From Escarpia spicata (lineage: Eukaryota; Annelida; Polychaeta; Sabellida; Siboglinidae), in the NCBI GenBank assembly GCA_963995525.1, contig CAXEFP010000001.1, positions 1,144,201-1,208,200 of the forward strand: a stretch of 64,000 nucleotides of DNA, given 5' to 3'. A program made the position numbers and the translations under genes. The first letter of the stretch is position 1; every line of letters starts with the position of its first letter. The notes beneath the pieces were generated by a model. It searched no databases. It was given only the letters and a program-made list of their open reading frames with translations, and had not been told where the DNA came from. Below, in pieces: positions 40,571-54,999 of the stretch.

Positions 40571-40952
40571 TACTATACTACTATCCTACTATACTACTAT
40601 ACTACTATCCTACTATACTACTATACTACTATACTACTATACTACTATCCTACTATACTACTATCCTACTATACTACTATCCTACTATACTACTATCCTA
40701 TTATACTACTATCCTACTATACTACTATCCTACTATACTACTATCCTACTATACTACTATACTACTATACTACTATACTACTATACTACTATACTACTAT
40801 ACTACTATACTACTATACTACTATCCTACTATACTACTATCCTACTATACTACTATCCTACTATACTACTATCCTACTATACTACTATACTACTATACTA
40901 TTATCCTACTATACCACTTTACTACTATACTACTATACTACTATACTACTAT
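40571..40952 (+). repeat. 8-bp unit tract of the type module
   Basis: A run of ACTACTAT and CCTACTAT units in irregular alternation, with single-base variants such as CCTATTAT. Guanine is absent on the plus strand through the tract. The reading frame is open on the plus strand because three units (24 bp) contain no stop, while the minus strand is full of TAG. Confidence 0.93.
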
Positions 40953-41058
40953 ACACCAACATAGCATTGCTCCTCCATACTGCACTCTCCAACTCCAACA
41001 TAACATGGCTCCTCCATCCTACACACTCCAACTCCAACATAACCTGGCTCCTCCATCC
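40953..41058 (+). repeat. Linker of the type module
   Basis: It begins ACACCAACATAGCATTGC and then runs through two to three diverged 39-bp units, ending CTCCTCCATCC. It contains ATACTGCACTCTCC and CCTACACACTCC as stable markers. Confidence 0.9.
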
Positions 41059-41212
41059 TACTATACTACTATGCTACTGTACTATTATACTACTACACTA
41101 CTATAATACTATACTACTATGCTACTATACTACTATGCTACTACTATCCAACTACTATACTACTACTATACTACTATAATACTACAACACTAATATACTA
41201 CTACTATACTAA
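41059..41212 (+). repeat. Degenerate TAC/TAT tail of the type module
   Basis: An irregular tract of ACT, ATA and GCT steps, including CTATGCTACTGTACTATT and ACACTAATATACTACTAC, ending in CTAACATCC just before the next module. The order of irregular steps is conserved between modules, so the tail behaves as a fixed part rather than as a free microsatellite. Length changes of 11 bp occur here. Confidence 0.9.
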
Positions 41213-41607
41213 CATCCTACACTCTCCAACTCCAACAGAGCATGACTCCTCCATCCCACACTCTCCAACTTCAACATAACATGGCTTCTCCATCCTACAC
41301 TCTCCAACTCCAACATAGCATGGCTCCTCCATACTGCACTCTCCAACTCCAAAACATAGCATTGCTCCTCCATATTGCACTCTCCAACTCCAACATAACA
41401 TGGCTCCTCCATCCTACACACTCCAACTCCAACATTACATGGCTCCTCCATCCTACTATACTACTATGCTACTATACTATTATACTACTATACTACTATA
41501 ATACTATACTCCTATGCTACTATACTAATATGCTACTACTATCCTACTACTATACTACTACTATACTACTATAATACTACTACACTAATATACTACTACT
41601 ATACTAA
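41213..41607 (+). repeat. Module 6 (395 bp, short type)
   Basis: A short module with no 8-bp tract. Three 39-bp units run directly into linker-type units through the fusion CTCCAAAACATAGCATTG, then the tail. It begins with the variant CAACAGAGCATGACTCC shared with module 8. Confidence 0.88.
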
Positions 41608-42610
41608 CATCCTACACTCTCCAAATCCAACACAGCATGACTCCTCCATCCCACACTCTCCAACTTCAACATAACATGGCTTCTCCATCCTACACTCTCC
41701 AACTCCAACATAGCATGGCTCCTCCATACTGCACTCTCCAACTCCAAAATAACATGGCTCCTCCATCCTACACTCTCCAACTCCAACATAACATGATTCC
41801 TCCATCCTACACTCTCCAACTCCAACACAGCATGACTCCTCCATCCCACACTCTCCAACTTCAACATAACATGGCTTATCCTTCCTACACTCTCCAACTC
41901 CAACATAGCATGGCTCCTCCAACCTACACTTTCCAAATCCAACATAACATGGCTCCTCCATCCTACACTACTATACTACTATCCTACTATACTACTATAC
42001 TACTATCCTACTATACTACTATACTACTATACTACTATACTACTATCCTACTATACTACTATCCTACTATACTACTATCCTACTATACTACTATCCTATT
42101 ATACTACTATCCTACTATACTACTATCCTACTATACTACTATCCTACTATACTACTATACTACTATACTACTATACTACTATACTACTATACTACTATAC
42201 TACTATACTACTATACTACTATCCTACTATACTACTATCCTACTATACTACTATCCTACTATACTACTATCCTACTATACTACTATACTACTATACTACT
42301 ATCCTACTATACCACTTTACTACTATACTACTATACTACTATACTACTATACACCAACATAGCATTGCTCCTCCATACTGCACTCTCCAACTCCAACATA
42401 ACATGGCTCCTCCATCCTACACACTCCAACTCCAACATAACCTGGCTCCTCCATCCTACTATACTACTATGCTACTGTACTATTATACTACTACACTACT
42501 ATAATACTATACTACTATGCTACTATACTACTATGCTACTACTATCCAACTACTATACTACTACTATACTACTATAATACTACAACACTAATATACTACT
42601 ACTATACTAA
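41608..42610 (+). repeat. Module 7 (1003 bp)
   Basis: It is near-identical to module 5. Noted differences are CTCTCCAAATCCAACAC at the start and ATGATTCCTCC for ATGGTTCCTCC. Confidence 0.9.
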
Positions 42611-43005
42611 CATCCTACACTCTCCAACTCCAACAGAGCATGACTCCTCCATCCCACACTCTCCAACTTCAACATAACATGGCTTCTCCATCCTACACTC
42701 TCCAACTCCAACATAGCATGGCTCCTCCATACTGCACTCTCCAACTCCAAAACATAGCATTGCTCCTCCATATTGCACTCTCCAACTCCAACATAACATG
42801 GCTCCTCCATCCTACACACTCCAACTCCAACATTACATGGCTCCTCCATCCTACTATACTACTATGCTACTATACTATTATACTACTATACTACTATAAT
42901 ACTATACTCCTATGCTACTATACTAATATGCTACTACTATCCTACTACTATACTACTACTATACTACTATAATACTACTACACTAATATACTACTACTAT
43001 ACTAA
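42611..43005 (+). repeat. Module 8 (395 bp, short type)
   Basis: It matches module 6 at +1398 bp with no difference noticed. Confidence 0.9.
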
Positions 43006-43840
43006 CATCCTACACTCTCCAAATCCAACACAGCATGACTCCTCCATCCCACACTCTCCAACTTCAACATAACATGGCTTCTCCATCCTACACTCTCCAA
43101 CTCCAACATAGCATGGCTCCTCCATACTGCACTCTCCAACTCCAAAATAACATGGATCCTCCATCCTACACACTCCAACTCCAACATAACATGGTTCCTC
43201 CATCCTACACTCTCCAACTCCAACACAGCATGACTCCTCCATCCCACACTCTCCAACTTCAACATAACATGGCTTATCCTTCCTACACTCTCCAACTCCA
43301 ACATAGCATGGCTCCTCCAACCTACACTTTCCAAATCCAACATAACATGGCTCCTCCATCCTACACTACTATACTACTATCCTACTATACTACTATACTA
43401 CTATCCTACTATACTACTATCCTACTATACTACTATACTACTATACTACTATACTACTATACTACTATACTACCATACTAATATCATACTATACTACTAT
43501 CCTACTATACTACTATCCTACTATACTACTATCCTACTATACTACTATACTACTATCCTACTATACTACTATCCTACTATCCTACTATACTACTATCCTA
43601 CTATACTACTATACTACTATCCTACTATACCACTATACTACTATACTACTATACTACTATACTACTATCCTACTATACTACTATACTACTATCCTACTAT
43701 ACTATTATAATACTATACTATTATACTACTATAATACTATACTACTATGCTACTATACTACTATGCTACTACTATCCTACTACTATACTACTACTATACT
43801 ACTATAATACTACTACACTAATATACTACTACTATACTAA
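43006..43840 (+). repeat. Module 9 (835 bp, no linker)
   Basis: 39-bp block, then an 8-bp tract that passes straight into the tail without the ACACCAAC linker. A private change gives ATGGATCCTCC near 43153. Modules 15 and 25 are the same size and type. Confidence 0.88.
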
Positions 43841-45032
43841 CATCCTACACTCTCCAACTCCAACACAGCATGACTCCTCCATCCCACACTCTCCTACTTC
43901 AACATAACATGGCTTCTCCATCCTACACTCTCCAACTCCAACATAGCATAGCTCCTCCATACTCCACTCTCCAACTCCAAAATAACATGGCTCCTCCATC
44001 CTACACTCTCCAACTCCAACACAGCATGACTCCTCCATCCCACACTCTCCTACTTCAACATAACATGGCTTCTCCATCCTACACTCTCCAACTCCAACAT
44101 AGCATGGCTCCTCCACACTGCACTCTCCAACTCCAAAATAACATAGCTCCTCCATCCTACACTCTCCAACTCCAACATAACATGGTTCCTCCATCCTACA
44201 CTCTCCAACTCCAACACAGCATGACTCCTCCATCCCACACACTCCAACTTCAACATAACATGGCGTATCCTTCCTACACTCTCCAACTCCAACATAGCAT
44301 GGCTCCTCCAACCTACACTTTCCAAATCCAACATAACATGGCTCCTCCATCCTACACTACTATATTACTATCCTACTATACTACTATACTACTATCCTAC
44401 TATACTACTATCCTACTATACTACTATACTACTATACTACTATACTACTCTCCTATTATCATACTATACTACTATCCTACTATACTACTATCCTACTATA
44501 CTACTATCCTACTATACTACTATCCTACTATACTACTATCCTACTATACTACTATCCTACTATACTACTATCCTACTATACTACTATCCTACTATACTAC
44601 TATCCTACTATACTACTATACTACTATCCTACTATACTACTATCCTACTATACTACTATCCTACTATACTACTATCCTATTATACTACTATCATACTATA
44701 CTACTATCCTACTATACTACTATCGTACTATACTACTATCCTACTATACTACTATACTACTATACTACTATAATACTATACTACTATACTACTATACACC
44801 AACATATTTTGCTCCTCCATACTGCACTCTCCAACTCCAACATAACATGGCTCCTCCATCCTACACACTCCAACTCCAACATAACATGGCTCCTCCATCC
44901 TACTATACTACTATGCTACTATACTATTATACTACTATACTACTATAATACTATACTACTATGCTACTATACTACTATGCTACTACTATACTACTATAAT
45001 ACTACTACACTAATATACTACTACTATACTAA
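43841..45032 (+). repeat. Module 10 (1192 bp, twelve 39-bp units)
   Basis: The 39-bp block is enlarged to twelve units because the first four are followed by a second start of the series. The 8-bp tract runs at 44357-44795. The linker is the short CAACATATTTTGCTCC type. It contains an open frame of 409 codons on the plus strand that is also found in modules 16 and 26 and is explained by repeat arithmetic. Confidence 0.9.
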
Positions 45033-46064
45033 CATCCTACACACTCCAACTCCAACACAGCATGACTCCTCCATCCCACACTCTCCAACTTCAACATAAC
45101 ATGGCTTCTCCATCCTACACTCTCCAACTCCAACATAGCATGGCTCCTCCATACTGCACTCTCCAACTCCAAAATAACATGGCTCCTCCATCATACACTC
45201 TCCAACTCCAACATAACATGGTTCCTCCATCCTACACTCTCCAACTCCAACACAGCATGACTCCTCCATCCCACACTCTCCAACTTCAACATAACATGGC
45301 TTATCCTTCCTACACTCTCCAACTCCAACATAGCATGGCTCCTCCAACCTACACTTTCCAAATCCAACATAACATGGCTCCTCCATTCTACACTACTATA
45401 CTACTATCCTACTATACTACTATACTACTATCCTACTATACTACCATCCTACTATACTACTATACTACTAAACTACTATACTACTATCCTACTATACTAC
45501 TATCCTACTATCCTACTATCCTATTATACTACTGTCCTACTATACTACTATCCTACTGTACTACTATCCTACTATACTACTATCCTACTATATTACTATC
45601 CTACTATACTACTATCCTACTATACTACTATCCTACTATACTACTATACTACTATCCTACTATACTACTATCCTACTATACTACTATCCTACTATACTAC
45701 TATCCTACTATACTACTATCCTACTATACTACTATCCTACTATACTACTATACTACTATCCTACTATACCACTATACTACTATACTACTATACTACTATA
45801 CTACTATACTACTATACACCAACATAGCATTGCTCCTCCATACTGCACTCTCCAACTCCAACATAACATGGCTCCTCCATCCTACACACTCCAACTCCAA
45901 CATAACATGGCTCCTCCATCCTACTATAATACTATGCTACTATACTATTATACTACTACACTACTATAATACTATACTACTATGCTACTATACTACTATG
46001 CTACTACTATCCTACTACTATACTACTATAATACTACTACACTAATATACTACTACTATACTAA
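45033..46064 (+). repeat. Module 11 (1032 bp)
   Basis: Block, 8-bp tract with CTACTAAACTACTATAC and CTACTGTCCTAC variants, linker from 45816, and a tail 11 bp shorter than in its relative, module 17 (1043 bp). Confidence 0.88.
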
Positions 46065-46448
46065 CATCCTACACTCTCCAACTCCAACACAGCATGACTC
46101 CTCCATCCCACACTCTCCAACTCCAACATAACATGGCTTCTCCATCCTACACTCTCCAACTCCAACATAGCATGGCTCCTCCATACTGCACTCTCCAACT
46201 CCAAAACATAGCATTGCTCCTCCATATTGCACTCTCCAACTCCAACATAACATGGCTCCTCCATCCTACACACTCCAACTCCAACATAACATGACTCCTC
46301 CATCCTACTATACTACTATGCTACTATACTATTATACTACTATACTACTATAATACTATACTACTATGCTACTATACTAATATGCTACTACTATCCTACT
46401 ACTATACTACTATAATACTACTACACTAATATACTACTACTATACTAA
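46065..46448 (+). repeat. Module 12 (384 bp, short type)
   Basis: A short module without 8-bp tract. It is 11 bp shorter than modules 6, 8, 14, 18 and 28 because of a tail deletion. Confidence 0.88.
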
Positions 46449-47457
46449 CATCCTACACTCTCCAAATCCAACACAGCATGACTCCTCCATCCCAAACTCT
46501 CCAACTCCAACATAGCATGGCTCCTCCATACTGCACTCTCCAACTCCAAAATAACATGGCTCCTCCATCCTACACACTCCAACTCCAACATAACATGGTT
46601 CCTCCATCCTACACTCTCCAACTCCAACACAGCATGACTCCTCCATCCCACACTCTCCAACTTCAACATAACATGGCTTATCCTTCCTACACTCTTCAAC
46701 TCCAACATAGCATGGCTCCTCCAACCTACACTTTCCAAATCCAACATAACATGGCTCCTCCATCCTACACTACTATACTACTATCCTACTATACTACTAT
46801 ACTACTATCCTACTATACTACTATCCTACTATACTACTATACTACTATACTACTATACTACCATACTACTATCCTACTATACTACTATCCTATTATACTA
46901 CTATCCTACTATACTACTATCCTACTATACTACTATCCTACTATACTACTATACTACTATCCTACTATACTACTATCCTACTATACTACTATCCTACTAT
47001 ACTACTATCCTACTATACTACTATCCTACTATACTACTATGCTACTATACTATTATCCTACTATACTACTATACTACTATCCTACTATACCACTATACTA
47101 CTATACTACTATACTACTATCCTACTATACTACTATACTACTATACTACTATACTACTATACTACTATACTACTATCCTACTATACTACTATACACCAAC
47201 ATAGCATTGCTCCTCCATACTGCACTCTCCAACTCCAACATAACATGGCTCCTCCATCCTACACACTCCAACTCCAACATAACATGGCTCCTCCATACTA
47301 CTATACTACTATGCTACTATACTATTATAATACTATACTACTATACTACTATACTACTATAATACTATACTACTATGCTACTATACTACTATGCTACTAC
47401 TATCCTACTACTATACTACTATAAGACTACTACACTAATATACTACTACTATACTAA
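46449..47457 (+). repeat. Module 13 (1009 bp)
   Basis: It lacks the second 39-bp unit of the usual series and has the variant CCCAAACTCTCC near 46490. Its relatives are modules 19 (1089 bp) and 29 (1001 bp), which differ by multiples of 8 bp. Confidence 0.88.
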
Positions 47458-47852
47458 CATCCTACACTCTCCAACTCCAACACAGCATGACTCCTCCATC
47501 CCACACTCTCCAACTTCAACATAACATGGCTTCTCCATCCTACACTCTCCAACTCCAACATAGCATGGCTCCTCCATACTGCACTCTCCAACTCCAAAAC
47601 ATAGCATTGCTCCTCCATATTGCACTCTCCAACTCCAACATAACATGGCTCCTCCATCCTACACACTCCAACTCCAACATTACATGGCTCCTCCATCCTA
47701 CTATACTACTATGCTACTATACTATTATACTACTATACTACTATAATACTATACTCCTATGCTACTATACTAATATGCTACTACTATCCTACTACTATAC
47801 TACTACTATACTACTATAATACTACTACACTAATATACTACTACTATACTAA
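47458..47852 (+). repeat. Module 14 (395 bp, short type)
   Basis: Short module matching module 8 at +4847 bp, but beginning with the common CAACACAGCATGACTCC. Confidence 0.88.
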
Positions 47853-48687
47853 CATCCTACACTCTCCAAATCCAACACAGCATGACTCCTCCATCCCACA
47901 CTCTCCAACTTCAACATAACATGGCTTCTCCATCCTACACTCTCCAACTCCAACATAGCATGGCTCCTCCATACTGCACTCTCCAACTCCAAAATAACAT
48001 GGCTCCTCCATCCTACACACTCCAACTCCAACATAACATGGTTCCTCCATCCTACACTCTCCAACTCCAACACAGCATGACTCCTCCATCCCACACTCTC
48101 CAACTTCAACATAACATGGCTTATCCTTCCTACACTCTCCAACTCCAACATAGCATGGCTCCTCCAACCTACACTTTCCAAATCCAACATAACATGGCTC
48201 CTCCATCCTACACTACTATACTACTATCCTACTATACTACTATACTACTATCCTACTATACTACTATCCTACTATACTACTATACTACTATACTACTATA
48301 CTACTATACTACTATACTACCATACTAATATCATACTATACTACTATCCTACTATACTACTATCCTACTATACTACTATCCTACTATACTACTATACTAC
48401 TATCCTACTATACTACTATCCTACTATCCTACTATACTACTATCCTACTATACTACTATACTACTATCCTACTATACCACTATACTACTATACTACTATA
48501 CTACTATACTACTATCCTACTATACTACTATACTACTATCCTACTATACTATTATAATACTATACTATTATACTACTATAATACTATACTACTATGCTAC
48601 TATACTACTATGCTACTACTATCCTACTACTATACTACTACTATACTACTATAATACTACTACACTAATATACTACTACTATACTAA
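47853..48687 (+). repeat. Module 15 (835 bp, no linker)
   Basis: It matches module 9 at +4847 bp. The one difference noticed is ATGGCTCCTCC where module 9 reads ATGGATCCTCC. Confidence 0.9.
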
Positions 48688-49879
48688 CATCCTACACTCT
48701 CCAACTCCAACACAGCATGACTCCTCCATCCCACACTCTCCTACTTCAACATAACATGGCTTCTCCATCCTACACTCTCCAACTCCAACATAGCATAGCT
48801 CCTCCATACTCCACTCTCCAACTCCAAAATAACATGGCTCCTCCATCCTACACTCTCCAACTCCAACACAGCATGACTCCTCCATCCCACACTCTCCTAC
48901 TTCAACATAACATGGCTTCTCCATCCTACACTCTCCAACTCCAACATAGCATGGCTCCTCCACACTGCACTCTCCAACTCCAAAATAACATAGCTCCTCC
49001 ATCCTACACTCTCCAACTCCAACATAACATGGTTCCTCCATCCTACACTCTCCAACTCCAACACAGCATGACTCCTCCATCCCACACACTCCAACTTCAA
49101 CATAACATGGCGTATCCTTCCTACACTCTCCAACTCCAACATAGCATGGCTCCTCCAACCTACACTTTCCAAATCCAACATAACATGGCTCCTCCATCCT
49201 ACACTACTATATTACTATCCTACTATACTACTATACTACTATCCTACTATACTACTATCCTACTATACTACTATACTACTATACTACTATACTACTCTCC
49301 TATTATCATACTATACTACTATCCTACTATACTACTATCCTACTATACTACTATCCTACTATACTACTATCCTACTATACTACTATCCTACTATACTACT
49401 ATCCTACTATACTACTATCCTACTATACTACTATCCTACTATACTACTATCCTACTATACTACTATACTACTATCCTACTATACTACTATCCTACTATAC
49501 TACTATCCTACTATACTACTATCCTATTATACTACTATCATACTATACTACTATCCTACTATACTACTATCGTACTATACTACTATCCTACTATACTACT
49601 ATACTACTATACTACTATAATACTATACTACTATACTACTATACACCAACATATTTTGCTCCTCCATACTGCACTCTCCAACTCCAACATAACATGGCTC
49701 CTCCATCCTACACACTCCAACTCCAACATAACATGGCTCCTCCATCCTACTATACTACTATGCTACTATACTATTATACTACTATACTACTATAATACTA
49801 TACTACTATGCTACTATACTACTATGCTACTACTATACTACTATAATACTACTACACTAATATACTACTACTATACTAA
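48688..49879 (+). repeat. Module 16 (1192 bp, twelve 39-bp units)
   Basis: It matches module 10 at +4847 bp, with the same enlarged block and the same short linker type. Confidence 0.9.
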
Positions 49880-50922
49880 CATCCTACACACTCCAACTCC
49901 AACACAGCATGACTCCTCCATCCCACACTCTCCAACTTCAACATAACATGGCTTCTCCATCCTACACTCTCCAACTCCAACATAGCATGGCTCCTCCATA
50001 CTGCACTCTCCAACTCCAAAATAACATGGCTCCTCCATCATACACTCTCCAACTCCAACATAACATGGTTCCTCCATCCTACACTCTCCAACTCCAACAC
50101 AGCATGACTCCTCCATCCCACACTCTCCAACTTCAACATAACATGGCTTATCCTTCCTACACTCTCCAACTCCAACATAGCATGGCTCCTCCAACCTACA
50201 CTTTCCAAATCCAACATAACATGGCTCCTCCATTCTACACTACTATACTACTATCCTACTATACTACTATACTACTATCCTACTATACTACCATCCTACT
50301 ATACTACTATACTACTAAACTACTATACTACTATCCTACTATACTACTATCCTACTATCCTACTATCCTATTATACTACTGTCCTACTATACTACTATCC
50401 TACTGTACTACTATCCTACTATACTACTATCCTACTATACTACTATCCTACTATACTACTATCCTACTATACTACTATCCTACTATACTACTATACTACT
50501 ATCCTACTATACTACTATCCTACTATACTACTATCCTACTATACTACTATCCTACTATACTACTATCCTACTATACTACTATCCTACTATACTACTATAC
50601 TACTATCCTACTATACCACTATACTACTATACTACTATACTACTATACTACTATACTACTATACACCAACATAGCATTGCTCCTCCATACTGCACTCTCC
50701 AACTCCAACATAACATGGCTCCTCCATCCTACACACTCCAACTCCAACATAACATGGCTCCTCCATCCTACTATAATACTATGCTACTATACTATTATAC
50801 TACTACACTACTATAATACTATACTACTATGCTACTATACTACTATGCTACTACTATCCTACTACTATACTACTACTATACTACTATAATACTACTACAC
50901 TAATATACTACTACTATACTAA
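49880..50922 (+). repeat. Module 17 (1043 bp)
   Basis: It matches module 11 and is 11 bp longer in the tail. Confidence 0.9.
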
Positions 50923-51317
50923 CATCCTACACTCTCCAACTCCAACACAGCATGACTCCTCCATCCCACACTCTCCAACTCCAACATAACATGGCTTCTC
51001 CATCCTACACTCTCCAACTCCAACATAGCATGGCTCCTCCATACTGCACTCTCCAACTCCAAAACATAGCATTGCTCCTCCATATTGCACTCTCCAACTC
51101 CAACATAACATGGCTCCTCCATCCTACACACTCCAACTCCAACATAACATGACTCCTCCATCCTACTATACTACTATGCTACTATACTATTATACTACTA
51201 TACTACTATAATACTATACTACTATGCTACTATACTAATATGCTACTACTATCCTACTACTATACTACTACTATACTACTATAATACTACTACACTAATA
51301 TACTACTACTATACTAA
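50923..51317 (+). repeat. Module 18 (395 bp, short type)
   Basis: It matches module 12 with the 11-bp tail step restored. Confidence 0.9.
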
Positions 51318-52406
51318 CATCCTACACTCTCCAAATCCAACACAGCATGACTCCTCCATCCCACACTCTCCAACTCCAACATAGCATGGCTCCTCCATAC
51401 TGCACTCTCCAACTCCAAAATAACATGGCTCCTCCATCCTACACACTCCAACTCCAACATAACATGGTTCCTCCATCCTACACTCTCCAACTCCAACACA
51501 GCATGACTCCTCCATCCCACACTCTCCAACTTCAACATAACATGGCTTATCCTTCCTACACTCTTCAACTCCAACATAGCATGGCTCCTCCAACCTACAC
51601 TTTCCAAATCCAACATAACATGGCTCCTCCATCCTACACTACTATACTACTATCCTACTATACTACTATACTACTATCCTACTATACTACTATCCTACTA
51701 TACTACTATACTACTATACTACTATACTACCATACTACTATCCTACTATACTACTATCCTATTATACTACTATCCTACTATACTACTATCCTACTATACT
51801 ACTATCCTACTATACTACTATACTACTATCCTACTATACTACTATCCTACTATACTACTATCCTACTATACTACTATCCTACTATACTACTATCCTACTA
51901 TACTACTATGCTACTATACTATTATCCTACTATACTACTATACTACTATCCTACTATACCACTATACTACTATACTACTATACTACTATCCTACTATACT
52001 ACTATACTACTATACTACTATACTACTATACTACTATCCTACTATACTACTATACTACTATACTACTATCCTACTATACTACTATACTACTATACTACTA
52101 TACTACTATACTACTATACTACTATCCTACTATACTACTATACACCAACATAGCATTGCTCCTCCATACTGCACTCTCCAACTCCAACATAACATGGCTC
52201 CTCCATCCTACACACTCCAACTCCAACATAACATGGCTCCTCCATACTACTATACTACTATGCTACTATACTATTATAATACTATACTACTATACTACTA
52301 TACTACTATAATACTATACTACTATGCTACTATACTACTATGCTACTACTATCCTACTACTATACTACTATAAGACTACTACACTAATATACTACTACTA
52401 TACTAA
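51318..52406 (+). repeat. Module 19 (1089 bp)
   Basis: It matches module 13 but the 8-bp tract is 80 bp (ten units) longer. Like module 13 it lacks one 39-bp unit. Confidence 0.9.
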
Positions 52407-52729
52407 CATCCTACACTCTCCAACTCCAACACAGCATGACTCCTCCATCCCACACTCTCCAACTTCAACATAACATGGCTTCTCCATCCTACACTCTCCA
52501 ACTCCAACATAGCATGGCTCCTCCATCCTACACACTCCAACTCCAACATAACATGGCTCCTCCATCCTACTATACTACTATGCTACTATACTATTATACT
52601 ACTATACTACTATACTACTATAATACTATACTACTATGCTACTATACTACTATGCTACTACTATCCTACTACTATACTACTACTATACTACTATAATACT
52701 ACGACACTAATATACTACTACTATACTAA
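52407..52729 (+). repeat. Module 20 (323 bp, shortest type)
   Basis: Two 39-bp units, linker-type units and tail, with no 8-bp tract. Modules 23 and 30 are the same. The tail carries ATACTACGACACTAATA. Confidence 0.88.
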
Positions 52730-53548
52730 CATCCTACACTCTCCAACTCCAACACAGCATGACTCCTCCATCCCACACTCTCCAACTTCAACATAACATG
52801 GCTTCTCCATCCTACACTCTCCAACTCCAACATAGCATGGCTCCTCCATACTGCACTCTCCAACTCCAAAATAACATGGCTCCTCCATCCTACACTCTCC
52901 AACTCCAACATAACATGGTTCCTCCATCCTACACTCTCCAACTCCAACACAGCATGACTCCTCCATCCCACACTCTCCAACTTCAACATAACATGGCTTA
53001 TCCTTCCTACACTCTCCAACTCCAACATAGCATGGCTCCTCCAACCTACACTTTCCAAATCCAACATAACATGGCTCCTCCATCCTACACCACTATACTA
53101 CTATCCTACTATACTACTATACTACTATCCTACTATACTACTATCCTACTATACTACTATACTACTATACTACTATCCTACTATACTACAATCCTACTAT
53201 ACTACTATCCTATTATACTACTATCCTACTATACTACTATCCTACTATACTACTATCCTACTATACTACTATCCTACTATACTACTATACTATTATACTA
53301 CTATACTACTATACACCAACATAGCATTGCTACTCCATACTGCACTCTCCAACTCCAACATAACATGGCTCCTCCATCCTACACACTCCAACTCCAACAT
53401 AACATGGCTCCTCCATCCTACTATACTACTATGCTACTATAATACTATACTCCTATGCTACTATACTAATATGCTACTACTATCCTACTACTATACTACT
53501 ACTATACTACTATAATACTACTACACTAATATACTACTACTATACTAA
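52730..53548 (+). repeat. Module 21 (819 bp)
   Basis: Block, a short 8-bp tract, linker with GCATTGCTACTCC from 53313, and a shortened tail. Module 24 is the same at +2270 bp, and module 31 is a shorter relative. Confidence 0.88.
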
Positions 53549-54676
53549 CATCCTACACTCTCCAAATCCAACACAGCATGACTCCTCCATCCCACACTCT
53601 CCAACTTCAACATAACATGGCTTCTCCATCCTACACTCTCCAACTCCAACATAGCATGGCTCCTCCATACTGCACTCTCCAACTCCAAAATAACATGGCT
53701 CCTCCATCCTACACACTCCAACTCCAACATAACATGGTTCCTCCATCCTACACTCTCCAACTCCAACACAGCATGACTCCTCCATCCCACACTCTCCAAC
53801 TTCAACATAACATGGCTTATCCTTCCTACACTCTTCAACTCCAACATAGCATGGCTCCTCCAACCTACACTTTCCAAATCCAACATAACATGGCTCCTCC
53901 ATCCTACACTACTATACTACTATCCTACTATACTACTATACTACTATCCTACTATACTACTATCCTACTATACTACTATACTACTATACTACTATACTAC
54001 CATACTACTATCCTACTATACTACTATCCTATTATACTACTATCCTACTATACTACTATCCTACTATACTACTATCCTACTATACTACTATACTACTATC
54101 CTACTATACTACTATCCTACTATACTACTATCCTACTATACTACTATCCTACTATACTACTATCCTACTATACTACTATGCTACTATACTATTATCCTAC
54201 TATACTACTATACTACTATCCTACTATACCACTATACTACTATACTACTATACTACTATCCTACTATACTACTATACTACTATACTACTATACTACTATA
54301 CTACTATCCTACTATACTACTATACTACTATACTACTATCCTACTATACTACTATACTACTATACTACTATACTACTATACTACTATACTACTATCCTAC
54401 TATACTACTATACACCAACATAGCATTGCTCCTCCATACTGCACTCTCCAACTCCAACATAACATGGCTCCTCCATCCTACACACTCCAACTCCAACATA
54501 ACATGGCTCCTCCATACTACTATACTACTATGCTACTATACTATTATAATACTATACTACTATACTACTATACTACTATAATACTATACTACTATGCTAC
54601 TATACTACTATGCTACTACTATCCTACTACTATACTACTATAAGACTACTACACTAATATACTACTACTATACTAA
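53549..54676 (+). repeat. Module 22 (1128 bp)
   Basis: It matches module 19 but has one more 39-bp unit (1128 minus 1089 is 39). Confidence 0.9.
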
Positions 54677-54999
54677 CATCCTACACTCTCCAACTCCAAC
54701 ACAGCATGACTCCTCCATCCCACACTCTCCAACTTCAACATAACATGGCTTCTCCATCCTACACTCTCCAACTCCAACATAGCATGGCTCCTCCATCCTA
54801 CACACTCCAACTCCAACATAACATGGCTCCTCCATCCTACTATACTACTATGCTACTATACTATTATACTACTATACTACTATACTACTATAATACTATA
54901 CTACTATGCTACTATACTACTATGCTACTACTATCCTACTACTATACTACTACTATACTACTATAATACTACGACACTAATATACTACTACTATACTAA
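54677..54999 (+). repeat. Module 23 (323 bp, shortest type)
   Basis: It matches module 20 at +2270 bp with no difference noticed. Confidence 0.9.

Larger units (their letters stand above)
40210..41212 (+). repeat. Module 5 (1003 bp), used as the type module
   Basis: It shows the full order: 39-bp block 40210-40570, 8-bp tract 40571-40952, linker 40953-41058 and tail 41059-41212. Module 7 is almost the same at +1398 bp. Confidence 0.9.
40210..43005 (+). repeat. Tandem duplication of a two-module segment (2 x 1398 bp)
   Basis: Modules 5-6 (40210-41607) and 7-8 (41608-43005) are both 1003 plus 395 bp and nearly identical throughout, including the rare CCAACTACTATAC tail and the CAGAGCATGACTCC start. 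Confidence 0.92.
43006..47852 (+). repeat. Six-module segment, copy 1 (4847 bp)
   Basis: Modules 9-14 with lengths 835, 1192, 1032, 384, 1009 and 395 bp. The next copy follows directly. Because module 8 also matches module 14, the exact phase of the boundary is ambiguous. Confidence 0.9.
47853..52729 (+). repeat. Six-module segment, copy 2 (4877 bp)
   Basis: Modules 15-20 with lengths 835, 1192, 1043, 395, 1089 and 323 bp, in the same order of types as copy 1. The last module is the 323-bp type instead of the 395-bp type. Confidence 0.88.
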
